Source of the DNA: Actinomyces graevenitzii C83
Lineage (GTDB): Bacteria; Actinomycetota; Actinomycetes; Actinomycetales; Actinomycetaceae
NCBI RefSeq assembly: GCF_000239695.1
Contig: NZ_JH470338.1
Span: forward strand, 927,327-991,326
Reading direction: 5' to 3'
Length of the DNA: 64,000 nucleotides
Part shown: positions 26,401-32,619 of the stretch, one piece after another
Position numbering within the stretch: the first letter of the stretch is position 1
Layout of the letters: each line of letters starts with the position of its first letter
Program-made: the position numbers and the translations under genes
Notes under the pieces: generated by a model
What the model saw: the letters and a program-made list of their open reading frames with translations, nothing else
What the model was told of the DNA's origin: nothing
Databases searched by the model: none

Positions 26401-26827
26401 GCCCAGCCATAGCTACTGAGCGGGCATTGGCGGTGGCGCTTTGTAGATTCTCTAGGCAGTCAACCTGTGGGGCACTGTCGTCATGGAGTAGCCACAGCCA
26501 AAGGGGCGTGTTGGTGTTTACGTGGCTGCGGTAGTGTCCGCTTTCAATTAATTCGACGGCGCGCGCTACAGCCTGACCAAAATTCATGGCTTCGGGGGCG
26601 TTTATCAGCTCTGTATGGCTTAGCGCGGTTAAACCGGAGGCTTGCACCAGTGCCTGTAAATCTGCGGTAGAGGCACTGGTGGCCTCAACATTAACCACCA
26701 GGATCAGCTGCGGAGTGCGGGTTTGTAGCGCCAGCGCAGTTAAAGTCTGGTTCAGATACGGGCTAACACCCGACGTAACCAGGATGGCAATGGTTTGGGT
26801 CAGGCTTTTAGTCGTTAGCACACTCAT
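23459..26827 (-). CDS. Giant membrane-anchored family-2 glycosyltransferase
   Basis: 1122 residues. The N-terminal GT2 domain (about 10-250) contains LWLLHDDSAP, whose HDD probably binds the metal-sugar nucleotide, and the GGFSEHFGPFGDGLELS acceptor-side motif. An acidic low-complexity insert (about 258-320) precedes RQRR and a long membrane part with about 12 helices (450-880). A C-terminal extracytoplasmic domain and a final helix follow (LGLALMVFAGLYVLAAVPF). This architecture, next to WhiB, DUF5719 and the zincin-like gene, is conserved in Actinobacteria. Substrate unknown; wall or surface glycan assembly is inferred. It overlaps both whiB and the DUF5719 gene by four bases (ATGA each). 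Confidence 0.83.
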   Translation of the reverse strand: MSVLTTKSLTQTIAILVTSGVSPYLNQTLTALALQTRTPQLILVVNVEATSASTADLQALVQASGLTALSHTELINAPEAMNFGQAVARAVELIESGHYRSHVNTNTPLWLWLLHDDSAPQVDCLENLQSATANARSVAMAGPKQVDWDNPGKLLEVGLRVTASARRANEIVPGEIDQGQYDDRVDVLAVGSAGVLVDYHPFIKLGGFSEHFGPFGDGLELSKVMRLAGYRVIVVPEAVIRHRQASYLGLRGFGSNADAAVDASDDGAKLVTDAESAGSPDDVDDAQGAETAPDATGAAGASEVGDSETTERTKVATTPNPELSFRQRRIAQLLNWLQVSAVPAPILVWLWILPLGLGRGLARALAGQGQLARDEIASAYWLVSHPRVVHGLRARLMRNARLPRRALNELYLPASEIRQVNRDQVRQVRQQREREQAPSELESRELTFIARRRLQVFSLLLVLTLGVGGWLLRSVALAGAVSGHFTFGYDYSVHEGWQLVTSNWLPSGDGVATWPVTAFIPFALLRTITAPLALTSANLNYVLLVAFLPLSLLGAWVAAGALTRRIALRAWAAAAWVINPLSLTYLMQGRINSALVHLLLPFALAATLRGLGWARREAVAPGTVGSREHDEDATEAEAPETALPLALARPLKRWDVNYHALASAALAWALITCLAPLVGPVVVLMTLLYGLWHHKEWVRLGVLAAPTLVVLIPTIGASLSLLRSGMRGSALALTWGQAGELNGPRRGLYQLLVGTDLSPAGWVLAAFTVLLALTLMVIGALSGMRALALARLTLTGWVLALALVVFAHRFGQTPFGLVSFAFALSLAGALVSADVFSRAKRFTLARPGRTISAFSALAILAAGVGGVLSAPQLEVSQSSTQLNAIGLESQHSTTKQRVLYLSSQADQLRVQLWRGDGVQLADVAPASVINAARSYDEANLALLNSVGALLKGQQSGAVDSLASHGVSLILLQKGQSTAIAADTASALDATPGLERLADTPTAMVWRVNPSHADLSARVHAQGADNTVKAVSASILTSGAQLPASSASRTLILNERASSHWKASFNGQALTPTKVDKWRQAYVLPSQTGRVEIKYGTSAPLGLALMVFAGLYVLAAVPFRKQS

Positions 26828-27246
26828 CGATTCTGCTTAATATCACGCCTTTCGCGCTCAGACAAGCCACCCCAGATACCGAAGCGTTCATCATACGCGA
26901 GTGCATATTCTAAACATTCGCGTCGCACCTTGCAGGTCTTGCATACGCTCTTAGCGTCGCGAGTGGAGCCGCCTTTTTCGGGGAAGAAAATATCTCCGGG
27001 CATGCCCTCGCAAGGTGCGCCTGCCTGCCAGCTTATATCACCCTTTTTGAAAATGGAGGTGAATACGATGGTTGGCTTGCGCGAAGAGTCTGCGCAGTCA
27101 TCAGTTGACTGGACATCGACGTCACTGTCGGTGGTGTCCTCATCGCTGAGGCCACCACTAGCAATCGGTCCATTCGAGAAGATCTCGTACATAACACGCC
27201 CTAACGTTTTGTAATGATGAGCATAGTTGGGGTCAGTTAAAGACAC
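26824..27246 (-). CDS. whiB2: WhiB family Fe-S transcriptional regulator (WhiB2/WhmD type)
   Basis: 140 residues. The WhiB iron-sulphur ligands are Cys79, Cys102, Cys105 and Cys111 (CEGMPGDIFFPE, CKTCKVRREC), followed by GIWGG (123-127) and a basic DNA-binding tail SERERRDIKQNR. WhmD/WhiB2-type members control septation and division. The N-terminal 70 residues are acidic and variable. It heads an operon with the giant glycosyltransferase and DUF5719. The second ATG at residue 19 is a possible alternative start. It is divergent from the TIGR03089 gene. Confidence 0.92.
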   Translation of the reverse strand: MSLTDPNYAHHYKTLGRVMYEIFSNGPIASGGLSDEDTTDSDVDVQSTDDCADSSRKPTIVFTSIFKKGDISWQAGAPCEGMPGDIFFPEKGGSTRDAKSVCKTCKVRRECLEYALAYDERFGIWGGLSERERRDIKQNR

Positions 27247-27331
27247 ATAGGTCTAGCTGGGACTAGATACCTACGCATCATTGACGTGATCCGCGTGTGG
27301 GGGAAAGGGGGGAATCTGGTCTAATTTTGCC

Positions 27332-28189
27332 ATGGTCTCTAGAAGCTTGTCATTTGAACATTTGTTCGATTTGTTACCGAACCTTTATAAACCGGCCATC
27401 ATCTGGTATGGGGTTGGCGAGCGCATCGAATTGAGTGGACACGTAGTCAATATGTGGTCCTCGAAGGTGGCCGCGCTACTAGATAGTGAGATTGGCACCC
27501 CCAGTCTAACCGTTCATATGGCTCTGCCGCCACACTGGCGTTCGATTGTGTGGGCGACTGGAATTTGGCGTGCTGGCAACGTTTTAACGCTAGACAGTGA
27601 CCAGGAAGCAGAGTTGTCACTGGCTTGCAGCGAGGAAAATTTAAATCCTGGAGCTGAAGTTAGCGTGCTCACTCCCCTGGCTTCTTTGGCACTACGCTGG
27701 CCCGGAACACTGCCGCCACTTACTCTCGACGGCGCTGCCGATTTGATGTCTTATCCCGACAGTTTTGCACCAATCGCCTGCGCGCCAGGCGCGCCCGCTT
27801 GGCTAAGTAATGGCGAGCTTGAGTCGCGCCAGCAGATTTTGGATCGAGCGGGACTTTATGCCCAAACATTAGCGGACATTAACGATTCACAAAAACCCCA
27901 GGAGATAACAGCTTTAACAGCATCAAGCCCAAATCAAGCCACTATCAACCCCGGACAAACAAATAGGACCAGCCAGTCTTTGAGCCTGAACTCCAAGACG
28001 ACACGCCCGAACAGCGAAGAAAGTTACGCTAACGAGATTACGCCATTAGCGATATCTACTTCGGATACCGGCCAGGCCCTGCTGGCAACCTTGGGGGCTT
28101 GGCTAAATGGACGCACCGCCCTACTGCTAGACCCGCAACTACCGGCAGACCAGATGCGCCGCGCCCTAGCCCAAGAAGGCTGCAGTTAG
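27332..28189 (+). CDS. TIGR03089 family protein (adenylation-domain-like fragment)
   Basis: 285 residues related to TIGR03089, an actinobacterial family resembling the N-terminal part of ANL-superfamily acyl-activating enzymes but lacking the catalytic C-terminal lid. Family features include YGVGERIELSGHVVNMWSSK near the N-terminus and TGQALLATLGAWLNGRTALL near the C-terminus. A Ser/Thr/Asn/Gln-rich stretch (about 190-240) is inserted in the middle. Function unknown. The gene sits beside whiB2 and manA, in keeping with the mycobacterial Rv3255c-Rv3268 neighbourhood. An imperfect SOS-box-like palindrome lies in codons 8-13. Confidence 0.78.
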   Translation: MVSRSLSFEHLFDLLPNLYKPAIIWYGVGERIELSGHVVNMWSSKVAALLDSEIGTPSLTVHMALPPHWRSIVWATGIWRAGNVLTLDSDQEAELSLACSEENLNPGAEVSVLTPLASLALRWPGTLPPLTLDGAADLMSYPDSFAPIACAPGAPAWLSNGELESRQQILDRAGLYAQTLADINDSQKPQEITALTASSPNQATINPGQTNRTSQSLSLNSKTTRPNSEESYANEITPLAISTSDTGQALLATLGAWLNGRTALLLDPQLPADQMRRALAQEGCS

Positions 28190-28198
28190 GCACAAACC

Positions 28199-28229
28199 AT
28201 AGGGGCGAAAGCTAAGCTTTCGCCCCTAT
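28199..28229. terminator. Palindromic terminator, copy 1
   Basis: ATAGGGGCGAAAGCT, a central A, then AGCTTTCGCCCCTAT: a 31-bp near-perfect palindrome. It lies ten bases after the TIGR03089 stop and nine bases before the lipoprotein stop, so it serves convergent genes. An almost identical palindrome recurs at 29934-29962. Confidence 0.8.
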
Positions 28230-28237
28230 AGCACGCA

Positions 28238-29164
28238 TTATGAAACGTAGTTGCCGTTTTCTTTTAAGAATTCGACCGCCCTAGCCTGAATTTTCTGCGA
28301 TTTCTGGCGTAATGCAGTCAATTCAGATAAGTGCTTTTGTACATATATATAGCTAGCACTCCATTCGGTTTCATATTGCAATTTGGTGTATCCGCTTTCT
28401 GTGCGACACTTGGCATCTTGGGTAGCGACTTTTAACTCATAAGCCGATACAGGGTGCACAAATGGATCCTTGTACTGCACTTCGCCCGAAACCCCATTGA
28501 ATTTGTCGTATAGCGATTTGGAAGGGATTCCATCAGGGTGCTCTGCTAAATCAGTTATTCCTAATGGTTCCATGCATTTACGCCAACGCTGGGCAGCTTC
28601 TTTAAGGCCGTCAGGTTCAGAGTACTGCGCTGAGGAAGGAGAAATTCCCCCATCATGTTCGATCTGCTGTGCAAGTGGCTCTTTAGTGGCCTCTTGCGAG
28701 CACTTTTCTTGAGCCCGTTTCCAAGCCTGGGGTTGCTGATCCTGCTTTTTCCAACGATCCAAGCGGGGTTGAATACTGTCTTCGCGCGGAACCGAATAGC
28801 CATATTTTGCAGCTATCTTTTCGTTAAATAGCAGCCGCCCACCGCCTGAAGCCACAATTGAGGTTCCTTGCGAGGGACTATAAGGCTCCACTTCGTACGA
28901 CAAACCCTGTTTATTCATACAAATCTGAATATAGGTTTCAGTAACCGCAACTATCATGCCGTTATTGCTGCCAACATAAGGGTCTGTAGCAAGCGCCCAA
29001 GTTTCCTGATTCTTGGTCACTAAACCATCTGGAGAAACAGTGGCAGACACGCTTGGGGCAGATTGCTTAGAACCAATAATTCCACAGCCGCAGCAGTAGA
29101 TGCATAGGCATAAGCAGAAAAACACGGCAAGTGGGCGCAAAATTACAGCTTTTGCGGTTTGCAT
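28238..29164 (-). CDS. Putative lipoprotein with paired Cys motifs (accessory cassette)
   Basis: 308 residues. An N-terminal hydrophobic stretch runs into a cysteine cluster (CIYCCGCGIIGS) compatible with a lipobox. The mature part has spaced cysteines in a pattern typical of actinobacterial lipoproteins of unknown function: ICMNKQGL, EKCSQE, RKCMEPLGI and AKCRTESGY. It is rich in Lys, Gln and Ser and encoded by visibly AT-richer DNA than its neighbours. The start overlaps the I36 gene by 22 bases, so the two are translationally coupled and probably functionally paired at the cell surface. No enzymatic motif recognised. It is bracketed with the I36 gene by two copies of a terminator-like palindrome. 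Confidence 0.7.
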   Translation of the reverse strand: MQTAKAVILRPLAVFFCLCLCIYCCGCGIIGSKQSAPSVSATVSPDGLVTKNQETWALATDPYVGSNNGMIVAVTETYIQICMNKQGLSYEVEPYSPSQGTSIVASGGGRLLFNEKIAAKYGYSVPREDSIQPRLDRWKKQDQQPQAWKRAQEKCSQEATKEPLAQQIEHDGGISPSSAQYSEPDGLKEAAQRWRKCMEPLGITDLAEHPDGIPSKSLYDKFNGVSGEVQYKDPFVHPVSAYELKVATQDAKCRTESGYTKLQYETEWSASYIYVQKHLSELTALRQKSQKIQARAVEFLKENGNYVS

Positions 29165-29577
29165 GACATCCAGCTTTCTGTATAAGAACGGAAATAAGCG
29201 GATTTTGCTTTGTCATTCCAGTAGTACCGGCTTAGGGCTACAGTGTGATTACCCTTTGCTAGCTCCAAATGGGTACCATGTCCGCCAGTTTCTGAAAATA
29301 GGCAGGCATTATAGGTAGTCCCAAGATTTATTGTAGAGGATACTTCTTCTCCACCCCAGGTATAGGTACCTTCGAAAAAGAAATTATCCAGGTTTGGAAT
29401 GTACCACTGAAAGTCTATCTGTCCACCACTATAACCTGCATCTTTATATAGACAAGTATAGCCGGTAGTGCAGCCGTGATCACTTGCTGATGCTGTAGGA
29501 ACAACAGAAACAGTAAGCACTAAGCCTAGCGTCGCAGCAAATAAAAGTCGCAGACATTTGCTGAACAAGGTGTCCAT
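29143..29577 (-). CDS. Secreted peptidase inhibitor family I36 protein
   Basis: 144 residues with a clear signal peptide (about 8-32, cleavage near SASA). The mature protein begins with GCTTGYTCLYKDAGYSGG, the opening of the family I36/beta-gamma-crystallin-like fold whose founder is a Streptomyces metalloproteinase inhibitor. Five mature cysteines are visible. Inhibitory activity is not assured, because many I36 proteins are untested and may be toxins or wall-binding proteins. A good Shine-Dalgarno (AGGAGA) precedes the ATG at 29577-29575. A perfect 16-bp palindrome lies 58 bases upstream, suggesting repressor control. The lipoprotein is cotranslated downstream. Confidence 0.77.
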   Translation of the reverse strand: MDTLFSKCLRLLFAATLGLVLTVSVVPTASASDHGCTTGYTCLYKDAGYSGGQIDFQWYIPNLDNFFFEGTYTWGGEEVSSTINLGTTYNACLFSETGGHGTHLELAKGNHTVALSRYYWNDKAKSAYFRSYTESWMSCKPQKL

Positions 29578-29627
29578 GATAATTCTCCTATGAACTAGAG
29601 GGATGGGGAGGCCCTGTGATTAACATC

Positions 29628-29831
29628 TTAGTTGTGACGAACGTTCGTCATACAAGAGAATTTTCTAAATGTGATATTTATTATATTATATAACTCAAAG
29701 TAGTTATGTTTGTACATAATTTTTTGCACATAACTGCAGGTAGGAGCCACTTTGGTTACAATTACAGCAACACCAATCGAAATTATGACAACCAGAATGA
29801 CTGCTAACACGAGCATGAAAAATGTTAGCAA
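29628..29831 (-). CDS. Possible small single-span membrane protein
   Basis: 67-codon open frame with an N-terminal hydrophobic helix (residues 6-27, MLVLAVILVVIISIGVAVIV) followed by a short Asn/Tyr/Ile-rich tail. The start would be TTG (29831) or the ATG six codons in, without a convincing ribosome site. The DNA is very AT-rich, so an open frame by chance is plausible. The 3' end overlaps the palindromic operator and the presumed promoter of the I36 operon, which argues against a gene. It would be part of the same accessory cassette if real. Confidence 0.28.
   Translation of the reverse strand: MLTFFMLVLAVILVVIISIGVAVIVTKVAPTCSYVQKIMYKHNYFELYNIINITFRKFSCMTNVRHN
29635..29650. promoter_or_regulatory. 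Perfect 16-bp palindromic operator candidate
   Basis: TGACGAACGTTCGTCA is its own reverse complement. It lies 58-73 bases upstream of the I36-lipoprotein operon, near a weak promoter candidate on the minus strand (TTGTAT just upstream, TAAGAT just downstream, 19-nt spacing). The form suits a TetR-like dimer. No such regulator is encoded in this window. Confidence 0.5.
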
Positions 29832-29933
29832 CTTACTTTAATGTTTATCGCGCTTCTTTAACTGGACCAGATCATATTTGTTACATAGATTGACGGTGGC
29901 CTAGTAACAATACAGAGCACCCGTCTACCACAT

Positions 29934-29962
29934 AGGGGGCGAAAGCTAAGCTTTCGCCCCCT
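29934..29962. terminator. Palindromic terminator, copy 2
   Basis: GGGGGCGAAAGCT, a central A, then AGCTTTCGCCCCC, with an outer A-T pair. It repeats the palindrome at 28199-28229 with one extra G-C pair. It lies 66 bases downstream of the manA stop on the minus strand and can terminate manA. Confidence 0.8.
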
Positions 29963-30027
29963 TGTTTAAGCGCAGCGTTTAGAGCGCCTTTGCAGTTAGC
30001 ACAGGACAGCTGACCGCTTTAGCTGGT

Positions 30028-31260
30028 TTACGGTACGTCAGCCTGGACCAAGGTGCCGTGACCGCTAACGCTAACGGCGCCGTCGTCGGCACGCACAAAA
30101 ACAGCCTGACCGCGACGCAGCAGCAAACTCTTACCGCCTGCATCAACAGTTAGCTCACCATCAACGTTTAGCAGCGTACGCGGCCCACGTCCGGGCACCT
30201 TAACAGAGCCATCTGCCTCACTGACCTTGGTAACTACCAGCTCAAAATCCTCCACCGGCACGTTATAGGCGCGGCAGTGCTCGCTGAGGCACTCTGGGGC
30301 CGGACGCATAGGCGGGGCCGCCACATAGTCCACGCAGGCCAGCATCTCGGGGGCATCAACATGCTTGTGAGTCAGGCCCGCACGCAGCACATTGTCACTG
30401 GCAGACATGATCTCCACAGCCAAACCAGAAATATATGCGTGCACCGCACCTGCGGGCACAAACAATGCCTCCCCCGGGTGCAAAGTAACCGGGTTTAATA
30501 GCAGCGCCGCCGCCACCCCCGGGTCGCCCGGGAAAGCCGCCTGCATAGCCATGATGTAAGTATCAAGGCGAGGAGACGGCGAGGCCCCCGCCGCCGCTCG
30601 CGCCGCAACCTCATCCACCAGCTGCTCAACCTGCTCAGCTGTAGGGCGAGTTTGCGGGCTAAGCAGCCAGCTAAAAGCCTTCTTAATCCCAAAACGGGTG
30701 GGGTTAGCGTGCAAGAACTCCGCTACCGCGCAAGCCAGCGGCGACTTAAGGCCGTCAACCACCTCAATGGCACGGCGGGGAGTACGGAAACCACTAACCG
30801 CCTCATAGCGGGTCAGGGCCAGTACCATTTCCGGCTTGTGGTTGCGGTCCTTGTAATTGCGGTTAGGGGCATCAATGGCAATCCCAGCCGCATCCTCATC
30901 ATCAAAGCGAATGCGTGCCCGCTCAATATCAGGGTGTACCTGCAACGACAGCGGCTGGTTAGGAGCAATCACCTTAAACAAGTAAGGCAGCTGATCGCCA
31001 AAGCGCGCCACAATATCAGCGCCCATCACCCCCACCGGGTCGCTAGCTACCAGCTGGTCCAAGGTGGTAGGCGAGGTGGTTAATGCGCTGCCGTCATCTG
31101 CGAGCAGCTGGGTTGGGCCGCCAGCATGGCCGCCAAACCACAACTCCCCGAAGGGTTTACCGTCTGCGGGAACATTCAAAAACTCGGGGATAGCATTTGG
31201 GGAGCCCCAGTCATAGTTCTTAACCGCACCACTGAGTCGATCCATCGAATTTGCTTTCAT
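30028..31260 (-). CDS. manA: Mannose-6-phosphate isomerase, class I
   Basis: 410-residue zinc enzyme interconverting fructose 6-phosphate and mannose 6-phosphate, supplying mannose donors. Recognisable elements are SGAVKNYDWGSP at the N-terminus, NQPLSLQVHPD (Gln and His ligands), DRNHKPEM (Glu ligand) and EALFVPAGAVHAYISG (His ligand). Full length for the family. The ATG at 31260 or the one five codons in could be used, and neither has a strong ribosome site. It is the next conserved gene after TIGR03089, from which it is separated by the accessory cassette. It is divergent from rmlA. Confidence 0.93.
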   Translation of the reverse strand: MKANSMDRLSGAVKNYDWGSPNAIPEFLNVPADGKPFGELWFGGHAGGPTQLLADDGSALTTSPTTLDQLVASDPVGVMGADIVARFGDQLPYLFKVIAPNQPLSLQVHPDIERARIRFDDEDAAGIAIDAPNRNYKDRNHKPEMVLALTRYEAVSGFRTPRRAIEVVDGLKSPLACAVAEFLHANPTRFGIKKAFSWLLSPQTRPTAEQVEQLVDEVAARAAAGASPSPRLDTYIMAMQAAFPGDPGVAAALLLNPVTLHPGEALFVPAGAVHAYISGLAVEIMSASDNVLRAGLTHKHVDAPEMLACVDYVAAPPMRPAPECLSEHCRAYNVPVEDFELVVTKVSEADGSVKVPGRGPRTLLNVDGELTVDAGGKSLLLRRGQAVFVRADDGAVSVSGHGTLVQADVP

Positions 31261-31469
31261 CTGGTGTGTAAGACAGATCTACGCTAGCCGATAAGTCCTA
31301 AATTGTCAGTTAAACGTGGCCCGCTGTACCCGTTTTGTGGCGCACACAAGCCTTTAACCAGCATTTTCGCCTTAGCAAGGCCCCTTATGCCCCAACCACT
31401 ACCCGCATTTAGCAAGCCCACCGGGGCAAATAGGTGCATTTAGAGCGCAAATAAGAAACAATGGGACTT

Positions 31470-32339
31470 ATGCGTGGCATCGTACTAGCCGGTGGTTCCG
31501 GCACTCGACTAAACCCCATCACCCTTGGCACCTCAAAGCAGCTGGTGCCCGTCTACGACAAGCCCATGATTTACTACCCGCTGAGCACTCTTATGATTGC
31601 CGGCATTAGTGAAATCCTGGTTATCACTACCCCCCACGACGCACCGGCTTTCCACCGTCTACTAGGCGACGGCTCGCAGCTGGGCGTAAACCTGTCCTAC
31701 ACCGTACAAAAAGAACCCAACGGCCTGGCTCAGGCTTTCGTGCTGGGTGCAGACTTCATCGGTAATGAGTCTGCCGCTCTGGTACTGGGTGACAACATCT
31801 TCTACGGCCCCGGCATGGGTACGCGCCTGCGCCGCCACACCCAGCCCGACGGCGGCGTGGTCTTTGCCTACCAGGTGGCCAACCCCCGCGATTACGGCGT
31901 GGTGGAGTTTGACGCTGATTTCAAGGCTCTGTCCATTGAAGAAAAGCCGGCTAAGCCGCGCTCCAACTGGGCTGTGCCCGGCCTGTACTTCTACGACAAT
32001 GACGTGGTTTCCATCGCCCGCGACCTCAAGCCCAGCGCTCGCGGCGAATACGAAATCACCGACATTAACCGCACTTACCTTGAACAGGGCCGCCTGCAGG
32101 TAGAGCCGCTGCCGCGTGGCACCGCCTGGCTAGACACCGGTACTTTCGACTCCCTGGCTGACGCCACCAGCTTCGTGCGTACCATCCAGGCCCGTCAGGG
32201 TCTGAGCGTGGGTTGCCCCGAGGAGATCGCCTGGCGCAACGGCTTTATCGACGACGACGGCCTGCGTCAGCGCGCCGAGCCGCTGGTTAAGTCCGGTTAC
32301 GGCCAGTACCTACTAGACCTACTAGAGCGCGGCAAGTAA
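31470..32339 (+). CDS. rmlA: Glucose-1-phosphate thymidylyltransferase
   Basis: About 289 residues. First step of dTDP-L-rhamnose synthesis, making dTDP-glucose from glucose 1-phosphate and dTTP. The nucleotide-binding signature [13 protein letters not shown] and [18 protein letters not shown] are at the N-terminus, with [10 protein letters not shown] and VEEKP-like [16 protein letters not shown] further on. I take the ATG at 31470 (MRGIVLAGG), the usual N-terminus. The ATG at 31461 would add MGL. The other rhamnose genes lie at 42.5-43.9 and 56.2-57.2 kb, so the pathway is split. A strong terminator follows. Confidence 0.94.
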   Translation: MRGIVLAGGSGTRLNPITLGTSKQLVPVYDKPMIYYPLSTLMIAGISEILVITTPHDAPAFHRLLGDGSQLGVNLSYTVQKEPNGLAQAFVLGADFIGNESAALVLGDNIFYGPGMGTRLRRHTQPDGGVVFAYQVANPRDYGVVEFDADFKALSIEEKPAKPRSNWAVPGLYFYDNDVVSIARDLKPSARGEYEITDINRTYLEQGRLQVEPLPRGTAWLDTGTFDSLADATSFVRTIQARQGLSVGCPEEIAWRNGFIDDDGLRQRAEPLVKSGYGQYLLDLLERGK

Positions 32340-32425
32340 ATCAGCGTCCTATTAGCGTCGCACCAGCTAACCGGCTTTAGCTGAAAGCTACTAATGCCGG
32401 CTAACGCCACAGCCTTTTAGGCTCC

Positions 32426-32454
32426 TAGGCCCCGCCAATGGCGGGGCCTATTTA
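32426..32454 (+). terminator. Intrinsic terminator of rmlA
   Basis: Perfect 11-bp stem TAGGCCCCGCC / GGCGGGGCCTA with AAT loop, followed by TTTAG. It insulates rmlA from the lic operon. Confidence 0.82.
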
Positions 32455-32522
32455 GTGCTCACCCAGGCTTTAACTGCGCTTTAAGCGGGCCCTAAGCGGG
32501 CCTAGCACAAGGCAACTTTGTA

Positions 32523-32579
32523 CAGTGTGACACTTTTAGAGCCTAGCCTGTTCACATTTGCTGCCCGTAGTAATATATT
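32523..32579 (+). promoter_or_regulatory. Promoter and possible operator of the lic operon
   Basis: TTCACA (32551-32556) and TATATT (32574-32579), spaced by 17 bases, each differ from the sigma-70 consensus by one base. About 20 bases upstream is the inverted repeat AGTGT-G-ACACT (32523-32533). The start codon of the HTH-LicC-LicA gene is 41 bases downstream of the -10, and its HTH domain could bind here (inference). Confidence 0.6.
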
Positions 32580-32619
32580 CGAACGCGCAAGTTAGTAACG
32601 CTACGGTGAACGGATTGTT

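Noticed and set aside
28199..29962. Composite transposon or IS element
   Set aside because: The flanking palindromes are terminators at gene ends, no transposase or target-site duplication is visible, and the cassette genes are ordinary surface proteins.
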